A stretch of 64,000 nt of DNA from Gammaproteobacteria bacterium (GTDB taxonomy: Bacteria; Pseudomonadota; Gammaproteobacteria; Burkholderiales; Burkholderiaceae_B): positions 62,001 to 126,000 of the forward strand of contig JAURJT010000014.1 of NCBI GenBank assembly GCA_030832095.1. Direction: 5' to 3'. Every line of letters starts with the position of its first letter. The first letter of the stretch is position 1. Position numbers and translations under genes: made by a program. Shown in pieces: positions 44,461-53,524 of the stretch. Under the pieces are notes generated by a model, which was not told the origin of the DNA, searched no databases, and saw only the letters and a program-made list of their open reading frames with translations.

Positions 44461-46773
44461 GTGATTTCGCAAGAGCTTGAAGTAAGCCTACATATGGCGT
44501 TTGTCGAGGCACGTTCAGCTCGCCACGAATTTATTACGGTCGAACATTTACTGTTGTCGCTGCTTGATAACGCAGCGGCCATTGAAGTGCTCAAAGCCTG
44601 TGTGGCCAATCTAGACGAACTGCGCAGTCATTTGCGTAAGTTTGTGACCGATAACACGCCTGTGATCCCAGCGGGTACCGAGGTGGATACGCAGCCGACT
44701 CTTGGCTTTCAGCGCGTGATCCAGCGCGCGATCATGCATGTGTCAGCGGGCGGTGCCTCTAAAAAGCCTGTGACAGGCGCAAACGTATTGGTTGCAATCT
44801 TTGGCGAGAAAGAATCTCACGCGGTGTATTACCTTCAACAACAAGGTATTTCGCGTCTAGATGTGGTGAACTTTTTGTCGCACGGCATTAGCAAAGCGTC
44901 GGCCGAAACACCTACCCCTAAAGAGCAACCTGGCAACGGTGAAGAGCAGGGCGGCGAGGCCCGTCAGTCACCACTTGATCTTTATGCGCAAGACTTGAAC
45001 GCTGCGGCTAACGCTGGGCGCATCGACCCCTTGATCGGACGCGAGCACGAAGTTGAGCGTGTGATTCAAACGCTCTGTCGTCGTCGTAAAAATAACCCCC
45101 TTCTGGTCGGCGAAGCTGGCGTCGGTAAGACGGCGATTGCTGAAGGCTTGGCCTATCGCATCACGCGCAACGAAGTGCCCGAGGTCTTGCAAGACGCTCA
45201 GGTGTTTTCGCTTGATATGGGTGCTCTCTTGGCTGGCACTAAATACCGAGGTGATTTCGAACAGCGTCTGAAAGGCGTGCTCAAGCAGTTGCGCAATAAT
45301 CCACAGGCGATTTTGTTCATTGACGAGATCCACACCTTGATTGGCGCAGGTTCAGCCTCAGGCGGTACCCTCGACGCTTCAAATCTGCTTAAGCCAGCGC
45401 TGTCTTCTGGGCAGTTGCGCTGTATTGGCGCGACGACCTACACCGAGTTTCGCGGGGTGTTTGAAAAAGATGCAGCGCTCTCAAGACGTTTTCAAAAAGT
45501 CGATGTGCCTGAGCCCAGTGTTGCGCAGACCATTCAAATTTTGCGCGGTCTCAAAGGCCGCTTTGAAGAACATCATGGCGTGAAATATTCAAGTGCAGCC
45601 TTAACGGCAGCAGCCGAATTATCGGCGCGTCATATTAACGACCGTCATTTGCCTGATAAGGCAATTGACGTGATTGACGAGGCCGGAGCTGCACAGCGCC
45701 TGTTGCCTCGCTCAAAACAAAAGAAAGTGATTGGCAAAACCGATATTGAAGCGATCGTGTCAAAAATCGCGCGTATTCCACCCCAAACGGTGTCGAGCGA
45801 CGACCGCAGCAAGTTGGCTACGCTTGAGCGTGATTTAAAAACAGTGGTATATGGTCAAGATGGCGCGATTGATGTGCTCTCGTCTGCGATCAAAATGGCC
45901 CGCTCTGGGCTTGGTCGGCCAGAGAAACCGATTGGCGCGTTTCTGTTTTCAGGGCCGACCGGCGTGGGTAAAACTGAAGTGGCACGCCAATTGGCCTTTA
46001 CCTTGGGCATCGAACTGTTGCGCTTTGATATGTCAGAGTACATGGAGCGTCACACCGTGTCGCGCTTGATCGGTGCCCCACCGGGTTACGTTGGCTTTGA
46101 TCAAGGCGGTCTGTTGACCGAGGCGATCACCAAGCAGCCGCATTGCGTGTTGTTACTTGATGAAATTGAAAAAGCACATCCTGATGTGTTTAACATTTTG
46201 CTGCAAGTGATGGATCACGGCACGCTCACCGATAACAATGGTCGCAAAGCTGATTTTCGTAATGTGATTTTGGTGATGACGACCAACGCAGGGGCTGAAG
46301 CCTTGAATAAACCGAATATTGGTTTTTCAAATACCCGTGCCAGTGGCGACGAAATGGGTGACATCAAGCGTTTGTTCTCTCCCGAATTCCGCAACCGTCT
46401 AGACGCGATCGTGCCGTTTGCGCAGCTCGATCAGGCTGTCATCTTGCGTGTCGTCGATAAGTTCTTGATGCAGCTTGAAGACCAGTTGCACGACAAGCGT
46501 GTCGAGGCGAGCTTTACCGATGCGTTGCGTGCGCACTTGGGCAAAAATGGTTTTGATCCTTTAATGGGTGCACGACCCATGCAACGTTTGATTCAAGACA
46601 CGATTCGCCGTGCCTTGGCTGACGAACTCTTGTTTGGCAAGCTCGTGGATGGTGGCTCTGTGATTGTGGATATTGACGCTGAGGGTAAAGTCGCTTTGAC
46701 GTTTGGACCGCGCGCCGATAAGTCGCAAAAGTCGGTGTCGGGGTCTGACCAAGAAGCCGAGTTGACGCATTGA
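44461..46773 (+). CDS. clpA: ATP-dependent Clp protease ATP-binding subunit ClpA
   Basis: A 770-residue AAA+ unfoldase that feeds proteins to ClpP. It has an N-terminal Clp repeat domain (LEVSLHMAFVEARSARHEFITVEHLLLSLL), a first AAA module with Walker A GEAGVGKTAI (about residue 217) and Walker B ILFIDEIHTL, and a second module with GPTGVGKTEVARQ (about 499) and VLLLDEIEKAHPD. There is no ClpB-type middle coiled coil, so it is ClpA. The start is GTG 44461, preceded by a strong GGACGGAGGAATT. It forms an operon with clpS. Confidence 0.97.
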   Translation: MISQELEVSLHMAFVEARSARHEFITVEHLLLSLLDNAAAIEVLKACVANLDELRSHLRKFVTDNTPVIPAGTEVDTQPTLGFQRVIQRAIMHVSAGGASKKPVTGANVLVAIFGEKESHAVYYLQQQGISRLDVVNFLSHGISKASAETPTPKEQPGNGEEQGGEARQSPLDLYAQDLNAAANAGRIDPLIGREHEVERVIQTLCRRRKNNPLLVGEAGVGKTAIAEGLAYRITRNEVPEVLQDAQVFSLDMGALLAGTKYRGDFEQRLKGVLKQLRNNPQAILFIDEIHTLIGAGSASGGTLDASNLLKPALSSGQLRCIGATTYTEFRGVFEKDAALSRRFQKVDVPEPSVAQTIQILRGLKGRFEEHHGVKYSSAALTAAAELSARHINDRHLPDKAIDVIDEAGAAQRLLPRSKQKKVIGKTDIEAIVSKIARIPPQTVSSDDRSKLATLERDLKTVVYGQDGAIDVLSSAIKMARSGLGRPEKPIGAFLFSGPTGVGKTEVARQLAFTLGIELLRFDMSEYMERHTVSRLIGAPPGYVGFDQGGLLTEAITKQPHCVLLLDEIEKAHPDVFNILLQVMDHGTLTDNNGRKADFRNVILVMTTNAGAEALNKPNIGFSNTRASGDEMGDIKRLFSPEFRNRLDAIVPFAQLDQAVILRVVDKFLMQLEDQLHDKRVEASFTDALRAHLGKNGFDPLMGARPMQRLIQDTIRRALADELLFGKLVDGGSVIVDIDAEGKVALTFGPRADKSQKSVSGSDQEAELTH

Positions 46774-46872
46774 TGGCCTTTTGTACTACCCTAAGTACAC
46801 GGGATAGACTCTTGTCTTAGTCATGCGCAATGAGGCTTCTATGAAACACCAACAGAGCGCGGCACTCTAAAG

Positions 46873-48045
46873 ATGTCATCTCCTAGCTTGATGCTGGCTT
46901 GCCATCACTGTGGCGCGGCTTACCAGCGCCCAGTGCTAGAGCCGGGGGAATGGGCGCAGTGTGAGCGTTGTGACAACGTCTTAGAAACATATTCGACGTT
47001 TACCCCGGGGGCGTGGTTGGCGGTCATTCTGGCTGCGTTGCTATGTTTTTCGTTAGCCAACGCGTATCCAATCGCCACGCTGTTAATCTCAGGTCAATCG
47101 CAAGCGGCGTCGTTTTTTGACGCCATTATCATTACCTGGCAAGCGGGGTATCCCGAGGTAGCCGTCGTGTCGTTTGCTGCCGGCTTCTTGCTTCCGTTTG
47201 TGCAACTACTACTCTTGCTTTGGGTCTTTTTAGCGCTCTCACTTCGACGCTTGCCGTTACGCTTTGAAGAATTGATTAGTCTGATCGATTTGTTGAAGCC
47301 CTGGTGTATGGTGCCGGTGTTTCTGATGGGCATCTTGGTGTCAGTGGTCAAGCTTGTGGGTCTGGCATCGTTGGTGGCGGGCGTGGGGCTCTTTGCAACG
47401 GCTGCTTCAGCCATTTTTGTCACCGCACTGACGCGACTGTCTGCCCAAAAGATTCGCTGTTTGGCGCACGACATTGGCCTGCCTGCGCCGTTTGAGGCCT
47501 TGCCCAAAGCGCCATCGCCCGCCCTATTTAATCGAACGTGGGCGCTCATCGTTGCGGCAGCCCTGCTTTACATCCCAGCCAATCTTTTGCCGATCATGCA
47601 GATTAATTCGATCGCGGGCAACTCAGCGCACACCATTCTAGGCGGCGTGCTCGAACTGGTTTCGATGGGGTCTTACAGTATTGCCGCAGTGGTCTTTATC
47701 GCCAGCGTAGTCGTACCTTTGTTCAAGCTGGTCTGTTTGGCGGTTCTGGTGTACTTGGCCCAGAGGCGTGCTGTTGGTGCGCTCAGAACCCGTACGCATT
47801 TGTACGAAGTGGTCGAGTTTATCGGCCAGTGGTCGATGCTGGATGTGTTTGTGGTGATTTTGCTCTCGGCGCTAGGTCGCTTTGGCGCTTTATTGACGAT
47901 CGATCCAGGGGGCGGGGCCGCAGCCTTTGCGGGGGTGGTGATCCTGACAATGTTAGCTGCACTGGGGTTCGATCCTAGGCTGGCATGGCGGCGTGCTGGC
48001 CATCGTAGGCATCTTTTGCCAGAGTCTGCGAAAATGCCGTCTTGA
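46873..48045 (+). CDS. pqiA: Paraquat-inducible protein A (PqiA)
   Basis: A 390-residue inner-membrane protein with two PqiA-type halves, each with four hydrophobic segments. A zinc-ribbon-like cytoplasmic start carries two CxxC pairs (CHHCGAAY and CERCDNVL). The second half lacks the matching cysteines (IGLPAPFEALPKAPSP). PqiABC is thought to move lipids between the membranes with the MCE protein PqiB. It starts 99 bp after clpA and is 102 bp before pqiB. Confidence 0.93.
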   Translation: MSSPSLMLACHHCGAAYQRPVLEPGEWAQCERCDNVLETYSTFTPGAWLAVILAALLCFSLANAYPIATLLISGQSQAASFFDAIIITWQAGYPEVAVVSFAAGFLLPFVQLLLLLWVFLALSLRRLPLRFEELISLIDLLKPWCMVPVFLMGILVSVVKLVGLASLVAGVGLFATAASAIFVTALTRLSAQKIRCLAHDIGLPAPFEALPKAPSPALFNRTWALIVAAALLYIPANLLPIMQINSIAGNSAHTILGGVLELVSMGSYSIAAVVFIASVVVPLFKLVCLAVLVYLAQRRAVGALRTRTHLYEVVEFIGQWSMLDVFVVILLSALGRFGALLTIDPGGGAAAFAGVVILTMLAALGFDPRLAWRRAGHRRHLLPESAKMPS

Positions 48046-48147
48046 AGTGAATCTTTAAGCGATTGTGCCTGTTGTTGGCCTCGCAGTAACACTCACCGTT
48101 TTGGGTGGTGAGGTCATCACCGTTTTTGTTTGACCAAGGAGTCCGGC

Positions 48148-49797
48148 ATGCCGGAGCAGTCGATAACAAACCAAACACCTGGGTTGCCGCGTGTTAGCCA
48201 ACGCCCCAAGCGTAATCTCGGGTGGGTATGGCTGATTCCGCTTGTGGCAGCGCTGGTGGGGCTTTCTATCCTTTATCACAGCTGGTCCAAACAAGGTCCT
48301 CGCATCTTTATTACTTTTCAGTCCGCGACCGGCCTAGAGGCGGGCAAGACGCAACTGCGTTATCGCGATGTGGTGATTGGCCTGGTCAAAGAGATTCGCT
48401 TAACTGAGATGCGCGACAAGGTTGTGGTTCAGGCTGAGCTCAACAAAGATGCCGCTGGGATGGCGAACGAAGCGACCCAATTTTGGGTCGTGAAGCCCCG
48501 TATTGGTATTAGTGGCGTGTCGGGGCTTTCGACGCTGATGTCTGGCGCTTATATCGAAACGGATACCAAACATGGTGCGCTCGGTAAGGCCACGCAAAAG
48601 GAATTTATTGGTCTCGAAGAGCCTCCGCCGATTACCAGTGATCGCCCAGGCACGCGTTTTGTCTTGCGTAGTGATGACTTGGGTTCGTTAAGTGTTGGCG
48701 CGCCGATCTACATGCGTCGCCTGCAAGTTGGGATGATCTCAAGTTACAAGCTCGAACCCGAAGGCAAGTTTATTGAAATTGAAGTGTTCATCGACGCACC
48801 CTACGATCGTTATGTAGACGGCAGCACGCGCTTCTGGAATGAAAGTGGTGTTGACATCACCCTTTCACCTGACGGAATGCAAATTAATACTCAATCACTC
48901 GTGTCCTTAATTGCGGGTGGTGTGTCGTTTGGCTCGTTCGGTAACCCGCGTGATATCTCTGAAGTGGATCGAGTATTTAAGCTGTACGACAACCGCCGCG
49001 CCGCCGAGATTGAGCCGCAGGGCGTTGCTGTGCCGATCCACATGCGCTTTTGGCAGACAACGCGGGGGCTCAAGGTGGGGGCAGGTGTCGACTTTCACGG
49101 AGTGGACATCGGCGTTGTGAATTCGGTAGCGCTTGACTTTGATATCGCGTCGGGAAAATTCTTTACTTCGGTCACTGCCACCTTGTATCCAGAGCGCTTG
49201 GGGATGGTGTACCGAGAAATGAATATGTCACGGCGCTCGGTTGAACAGCTGACAAACTCTTTGGCGATCATGACCAGGCGGGGTCTGCGTGCTCAGTTGC
49301 GAACAGCCAATATCTTGACGGGCCAACTCTACATCGTGCTCGAAGATTTTCCGAATGCACCGAAGATTGATTCTGTTAAAGCAGAGGTGCCCTTTAAGAT
49401 GCCAACGCTGGCCTCAGATGATCTAGACAAGTTGCAGCAGCAGGTGACCAGTATCGTCAATAAGCTCGACAAAATACCGTTCGAGTCGATTGGTAACGAA
49501 GTCAATGAAATGATCAAGCAGATCAAAGTGCTGAGTGTGACGCTCGATAAATCGGTCGTGCCTAAACTTGCTTCTACACTGTCGCAGGTTGAGCTTGCCG
49601 TTAAAAACCTGAACGGGTTAATTGCACCGGGTAGCCCAATGACCGCGAGCGCTGAGGCCATGCTTGAAGATCTCAGACGTAGTTTGCGTTCGTTGCGTGG
49701 GCTGACTGATTCGTTACAAGCGCAGCCTGATTCGTTAATCACCGGTCGCACTCCTAAACCCTATTCACGCGAAACGCTTGGGGCTCCCGTACAATGA
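48148..49797 (+). CDS. pqiB: MCE-domain lipid transport protein PqiB
   Basis: A 549-residue protein with one N-terminal transmembrane helix (WVWLIPLVAALVGLSILY) and three MCE domains. The first starts IFITFQSATGLEAGKTQLRYRDVVIGLV, the second RFVLRSDDLGSLSVGAPIYMRRLQVGMI and the third IHMRFWQTTRGLKVGAGVDFHGVDIGVV. The C-terminal helical part would form the needle across the periplasm. ATG 48148 has AAGGAG 6 nt upstream, and the TTG at 48130 is discarded. Its stop overlaps the pqiC start by 4 bp. Confidence 0.95.
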   Translation: MPEQSITNQTPGLPRVSQRPKRNLGWVWLIPLVAALVGLSILYHSWSKQGPRIFITFQSATGLEAGKTQLRYRDVVIGLVKEIRLTEMRDKVVVQAELNKDAAGMANEATQFWVVKPRIGISGVSGLSTLMSGAYIETDTKHGALGKATQKEFIGLEEPPPITSDRPGTRFVLRSDDLGSLSVGAPIYMRRLQVGMISSYKLEPEGKFIEIEVFIDAPYDRYVDGSTRFWNESGVDITLSPDGMQINTQSLVSLIAGGVSFGSFGNPRDISEVDRVFKLYDNRRAAEIEPQGVAVPIHMRFWQTTRGLKVGAGVDFHGVDIGVVNSVALDFDIASGKFFTSVTATLYPERLGMVYREMNMSRRSVEQLTNSLAIMTRRGLRAQLRTANILTGQLYIVLEDFPNAPKIDSVKAEVPFKMPTLASDDLDKLQQQVTSIVNKLDKIPFESIGNEVNEMIKQIKVLSVTLDKSVVPKLASTLSQVELAVKNLNGLIAPGSPMTASAEAMLEDLRRSLRSLRGLTDSLQAQPDSLITGRTPKPYSRETLGAPVQ

Positions 49798-50423
49798 AAA
49801 GCGCCTGCAAAATGAAAAAATTATTGCTGATGATGTTTGTTGCGGGGCTGGCCGGTTGCTCGGCTCCCGCGCCTTATTACTACACCTTAAGCCCTGAAGG
49901 TACGCGCGCCTCTGTGGCCCCAGGGCAACGTGTGGGTGCTTACGCACTGAGCCCTGTTACGGTACCCCCTGAGGTCGACAGCACTTCCTTGGTGGTTCGC
50001 GAGACGAGTGGGCGCCTGATGCTGTTAAGCGATGATCGTTGGACGGCGACCTTATCTTCGCACCTGCAAAGCGCATTGGGGTTAGAGTTGACTGCCGCGC
50101 TGGGGATGCCGCCCGTGCAAAATATCAATCAGAGTGGGACGCAGGGCGACGCGACGCAAGTCCAAGTTGACGTGCAACGCTTTGAACTGGTGCCTGGGCA
50201 GTACGTGGCTCTTGATGCACTATGGCGTTTACGCTTTAGGCAGAGCGGTTTGGTATTGACCTGTTTTTCACGTTTTAAGCAAAACGTCGAGATTGGCGTG
50301 ACGGCGCTTGTGTTGGGTCAGCAAAAAAATACCCAGCTCTTGTCTGCGCAAATCGCACAGTCGTTGGTATCGCGTAGTGCGCCTGCAGACGCTCAATGTA
50401 CCCAGGCTAAGACCTCGGGTTGA
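49794..50423 (+). CDS. pqiC: PqiC-like lipoprotein (ABC-type transport auxiliary family)
   Basis: A 209-residue lipoprotein with signal KKLLLMMFVAGLAGC, where lipobox LAGC gives Cys22. The mature part begins SAPAPYYYTLSP, a hallmark of this family, with RVGAYALSPVTVPPEVD and LSDDRWTATLSSHLQSAL following. PqiC sits on the inner face of the outer membrane and contacts PqiB. ATG 49794 overlaps the pqiB stop. ATG 49812 is an alternative that would begin directly at MKKLLLMMF. Confidence 0.92.
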   Translation: MKSACKMKKLLLMMFVAGLAGCSAPAPYYYTLSPEGTRASVAPGQRVGAYALSPVTVPPEVDSTSLVVRETSGRLMLLSDDRWTATLSSHLQSALGLELTAALGMPPVQNINQSGTQGDATQVQVDVQRFELVPGQYVALDALWRLRFRQSGLVLTCFSRFKQNVEIGVTALVLGQQKNTQLLSAQIAQSLVSRSAPADAQCTQAKTSG

Positions 50424-50490
50424 AAAAAAAGCCGTGGTCAAATGACGTGAGTCAGCTGACCTTGGATGCGGCGGATGCTTAAGGTTGTGA

Positions 50491-50940
50491 TTAGCGCTTG
50501 CCGGTACTACCAAAGCCGCCGGCACCGCGTGTGCTTTGCTCAAACTCTTCAACAATGGTGAACTCGACTTGGGCGATGGGTAAGACCACGAGTTGGGCTA
50601 GGCGCTCGAGCGGCTCTAGGGTATAAGCGGTTTGGCTGCGGTTCCAGGCTGACACCATAAGGGGGCCTTGATAGTCAGAGTCAATCAAACCAACCAGATT
50701 GCCCAAGACGATGCCGTGTTTATGACCAAGCCCAGAGCGTGGCAAAATCACCGCCGCATACCCTGGATCGGCCACGTGCAACGCCAACCCGGTTGGGATC
50801 AGATGAGTGGAGCCAGGCTCAAGCACCAAAGGCGCCTCAAGACATGCTCTTAAGTCTAAGCCAGCTGAGCCAGCGGTGGCATAGGCTGGAATATGGTCTC
50901 GCATCCTTGGATCTAAAATTTTTAATTCGACGGCTTTCAA
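50491..50940 (-). CDS. dut: Deoxyuridine 5'-triphosphate nucleotidohydrolase
   Basis: A 149-residue dUTPase that keeps uracil out of DNA and supplies dUMP. The five motifs are visible: [50 protein letters not shown] and the C-terminal [12 protein letters not shown] that closes over the substrate. It lies at the end of the gene series ribF-ileS-lspA-coaBC-dedA, 105 bp after dedA, a common association with coaBC. Confidence 0.97.
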   Translation of the reverse strand: MKAVELKILDPRMRDHIPAYATAGSAGLDLRACLEAPLVLEPGSTHLIPTGLALHVADPGYAAVILPRSGLGHKHGIVLGNLVGLIDSDYQGPLMVSAWNRSQTAYTLEPLERLAQLVVLPIAQVEFTIVEEFEQSTRGAGGFGSTGKR

Positions 50941-51045
50941 AATGAATTCCTTAAGGTTCGACGACGCGGTTTGTCATTCTGGGGCTGTAAGCTTGTACGC
51001 ATTCGTGTCTGACGGCTGTGCGATTGAGGGTCTGCAGGTTCGTTT

Positions 51046-51681
51046 TTAGTATGTCGAACGTCGTTTTTTTTGGTGCGCGCTGCGGGTGATCCAAATCAGT
51101 ACCCCAATACCGATTAACACCGCGCAACCTAGGGCTGAGTAAATCAACGATTCGCGTGAGTGCCTGGCGGCGTCGAGGCTAATTGCGGTCAAATACCCTG
51201 GGGCGAGTAAGGCTGGAATCCATAGGGCGCCTGACAAAATATTGGCAACTTGAAATTTTTTCTCAGGCATGCCCATGACGCCTGCAACGGTCGGTATCAA
51301 ACAGCGTAACGGGCCGAGAAAACGCCCCAACAAGACCGCTAAAAATCCATAGCGAAAACATAACAAGCGTGCGCGTGCAACGGTGCTGCGATGCTTTTTC
51401 AGTATCTGCAGTCGCAAGACGCGTGGGCCAAACCATTTTCCAAGCCAGAAGGACAGCGCGTCTCCGAGTACGGCGCCGGCGAAACCCCAAAGAAAAATAG
51501 GTAGAGCAGCAAGTGTGCCGCTGCCCACTAAGCCGCCACTCATCATGAGCAAAACCGTGGCAGGCAAAAAGATCCCAATCACAAAGAGCGATTCGCCAAA
51601 GGTCATCAAAAAAATGATCAGTCCAGCCCATGCCTGATGGGTTTGAATAAACTGCCCCGCCTGTGTGATGAGCGCATCCAT
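51046..51681 (-). CDS. DedA family membrane protein
   Basis: A 211-residue polytopic protein of the DedA/SNARE-associated family, implicated in membrane homeostasis and undecaprenyl-phosphate or lipid flipping. It has hydrophobic segments and the conserved GAVLGDALSFWLGKWFGPRVLRL and LAVLLGRFLGPLRCLIPTVAGVMGMPEKKF, including the functional Glu/Asp and Arg positions of the family. It starts 12 bp after coaBC. Confidence 0.92.
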   Translation of the reverse strand: MDALITQAGQFIQTHQAWAGLIIFLMTFGESLFVIGIFLPATVLLMMSGGLVGSGTLAALPIFLWGFAGAVLGDALSFWLGKWFGPRVLRLQILKKHRSTVARARLLCFRYGFLAVLLGRFLGPLRCLIPTVAGVMGMPEKKFQVANILSGALWIPALLAPGYLTAISLDAARHSRESLIYSALGCAVLIGIGVLIWITRSAHQKKRRSTY

Positions 51682-51693
51682 GATGAGTATTGG

Positions 51694-52902
51694 TTACGCT
51701 CGAAGAGGAAGGCGTGTTGCAATCGCAGCAATCAACTGGCGAGCGATGTCTTGCTTGGCGCTGGTCGGCAGAGGATGTTCGCCTTGCTCATCAAAAATGC
51801 TGACGGTAGTGTGGTCGGCGTCCATGACGTGTTGAGCGAGATTGCCCACTAGCATCGGGATTCCTTTGCGCTTGCGTTTGTCGTGTGCATATTCAGACAG
51901 GCGTTCGGTTTCGGCAGCAAAGCCTACGCACCAAGGGGCGTTCGGTAAGGCTGCGACTGTGGCAAGAATGTCAGGGTTTAAGGCAAACTCTAGGTGAGGT
52001 GCATTGGCAGTTTTTGAGGTTGAGTCCTTCTTGAGTTTGTCGCTTGCCACGTTGGCGATACGCCAGTCAGCCACCGCCGCCACCGAGATGAACACATCTT
52101 GCTCTTTGATATGCGCGAGCACCGCGTCATGCATTTGCTGTGCGGTTTGCACTTGAACGCAGGGCACGCCGTAGGGTTCTGGCAGGGCAGTGGGGCCTGA
52201 AATCAAGGTGACTGTTGCGCCGGCCTCAAAGGCTGCTCGCGCAAGCGCGTAGCCGGTTTTACCTGAAGAACGATTGGTCAGCACACGTACGGGATCAATC
52301 GGTTCAACAGTGGGGCCTGCAGTGATCAGTACGCGTTTATTTTGTAACAGTTTAGGCTGAAAAAAAGCCACCATTTCAGCCAAGAGTTGTAGCGGCTCAA
52401 GCATGCGGCCGTCGCCAGTTTCACCACAAGCTTGTTGTCCAGAGCCCGGGCCCAACACTTTGACGCCGTCTTGAGCGAGTTGTGCCACGTTACGTTGAGT
52501 CGGTGCAGCAGACCACATTTCGCGATTCATGGCAGGTGCTACCAAGAGTGGGCAGGCTCTGGCCAGACACAGCGTCGACAGCAAGTCGTCGGCACGGCCT
52601 TGCGCCAGCTTTGCCATGAAGTCGGCCGAAGCGGGTGCGATCAGAATCGCATCGGCGCCTCGGCTTAGGTCAATATGGGCCATGTTGTTTGGGATGCGAG
52701 GATCCCAGGCATCGATAAACACTGGGCGCCCGCTCAACGCTTGCATGGTGACGGCTGTAATGAAATGTGTGGCGGCATCAGTCATGATGACGTCGACAGT
52801 TGCACCTTGTTCGACCAGACGTCGCACGAGTTCGGCCGACTTGTAGCAGGCGATACCGCCACTTAACCCCAACACGATCCGTTTATCAAGCAGCTCTTGC
52901 AT
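51694..52902 (-). CDS. coaBC: Bifunctional phosphopantothenoylcysteine decarboxylase/phosphopantothenate-cysteine ligase
   Basis: A 402-residue enzyme of CoA synthesis. The N-terminal FMN decarboxylase (CoaC) has LGLSGGIACYKSAELVRRL, the conserved Asn in VAPAMNREMWSAAPTQRN and GSGQQACGETGDGRM. The C-terminal ligase (CoaB) has VLITAGPTVEPIDPVRVLTNRSSGKTGYALA and DKLKKDS. ATG 52902 has GCGAGGTCGCC just upstream, which fits a ribosome site, so I use it rather than the in-frame ATG at 52929. It overlaps the lspA end by 17 bp. Confidence 0.96.
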   Translation of the reverse strand: MQELLDKRIVLGLSGGIACYKSAELVRRLVEQGATVDVIMTDAATHFITAVTMQALSGRPVFIDAWDPRIPNNMAHIDLSRGADAILIAPASADFMAKLAQGRADDLLSTLCLARACPLLVAPAMNREMWSAAPTQRNVAQLAQDGVKVLGPGSGQQACGETGDGRMLEPLQLLAEMVAFFQPKLLQNKRVLITAGPTVEPIDPVRVLTNRSSGKTGYALARAAFEAGATVTLISGPTALPEPYGVPCVQVQTAQQMHDAVLAHIKEQDVFISVAAVADWRIANVASDKLKKDSTSKTANAPHLEFALNPDILATVAALPNAPWCVGFAAETERLSEYAHDKRKRKGIPMLVGNLAQHVMDADHTTVSIFDEQGEHPLPTSAKQDIARQLIAAIATRLPLRA

Positions 52903-53410
52903 GGCGACCTCGCAGACGAAGAATTTCATCCAGAATCAGCAGGATAGCACCGAGCGTAATACAGCTGTCGGCGACATTAAAAGCAGGGTAGTACCAGTTT
53001 TGCCAATAGAACAATAAAAAATCAATGACATGGCCATAGGCAATGCGGTCGATGACATTGCCTATGGCTCCGCTCAAAATCAAAGCCAAGGCCAGCAACA
53101 GGCGCTGCTGCGTGCGATTGGTGTGCATCATCCAAAGCATAAACACTGCTGCGCCTAAGCCCAATACCGTAAAAAACCAGCGCTGCCATCCCGCTTGGTC
53201 GGCTAAAAAGCTAAACGCCGCGCCAGGGTTATAGAGCAGCGTGAAGTCAAAGAAGGGCAAGACTTGCACCCGTTCGCCATAGCGTAAGGACGAGTCAAAC
53301 CAAAGCTTGGTCAGTTGATCAATGATCAACAAACACCCAGCGAGAACCAGCCAACGGGTGAGCGGTGGCGAGGCCTGAACCGGCGGGTCAGCTTGAGGGT
53401 TGACGCTCAT
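52886..53410 (-). CDS. lspA: Lipoprotein signal peptidase II
   Basis: A 174-residue inner-membrane aspartyl protease that removes signal peptides from prolipoproteins. It has four transmembrane segments. The catalytic aspartates lie in GAIGNVIDRIAYGHVIDF and FNVADSCITLGA. NPGAAFSFL is also typical. ATG 53410 begins MSVNPQADPP, which is part of a 42-bp repeat shared with the preceding region. No ribosome site is seen before it. Translation may be coupled to a short upstream frame. Confidence 0.95.
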   Translation of the reverse strand: MSVNPQADPPVQASPPLTRWLVLAGCLLIIDQLTKLWFDSSLRYGERVQVLPFFDFTLLYNPGAAFSFLADQAGWQRWFFTVLGLGAAVFMLWMMHTNRTQQRLLLALALILSGAIGNVIDRIAYGHVIDFLLFYWQNWYYPAFNVADSCITLGAILLILDEILRLRGRHARAA

Positions 53411-53524
53411 GATGATTTAGCTGTTTGCGTGTGCTTGTGAGTTGACGCTCATGCTGACTTGGCCGTTTGCTTGTGCTTGTGAATGGGCTCTCATGATCAT
53501 TTAGCCGTTTGCGTGTGCTTCGTG
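53399..53524 (-). repeat. Three 42-bp tandem repeats at the ileS-lspA junction
   Basis: Imperfect copies at 53399-53440, 53441-53482 and 53483-53524. Copies 1 and 2 differ at 5 of 42 positions by my count, and copies 1 and 3 at about 10. Each holds an ATG and the equivalent of the ileS C-terminal codons. Copies 1 and 3 hold a TAA where copy 2 has CAA. The unit length is a multiple of three. Confidence 0.85.
53417..53494 (-). other. Short open frame upstream of lspA created by the repeats
   Basis: Read on the minus strand, ATG at 53494 opens a 25-codon frame (MRAHSQAQANG ... SVNSQAHANS) that reads through copy 2, because its TAA is changed to CAA, and stops 6 bp before the lspA ATG. It could couple ribosomes from ileS to lspA. 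Whether it is translated is unknown. Confidence 0.4.

Noticed and set aside
53399-53524. A CRISPR array at the 42-bp repeats.
   Set aside because: The copies are adjacent without spacers and are explained as a duplicated gene junction.
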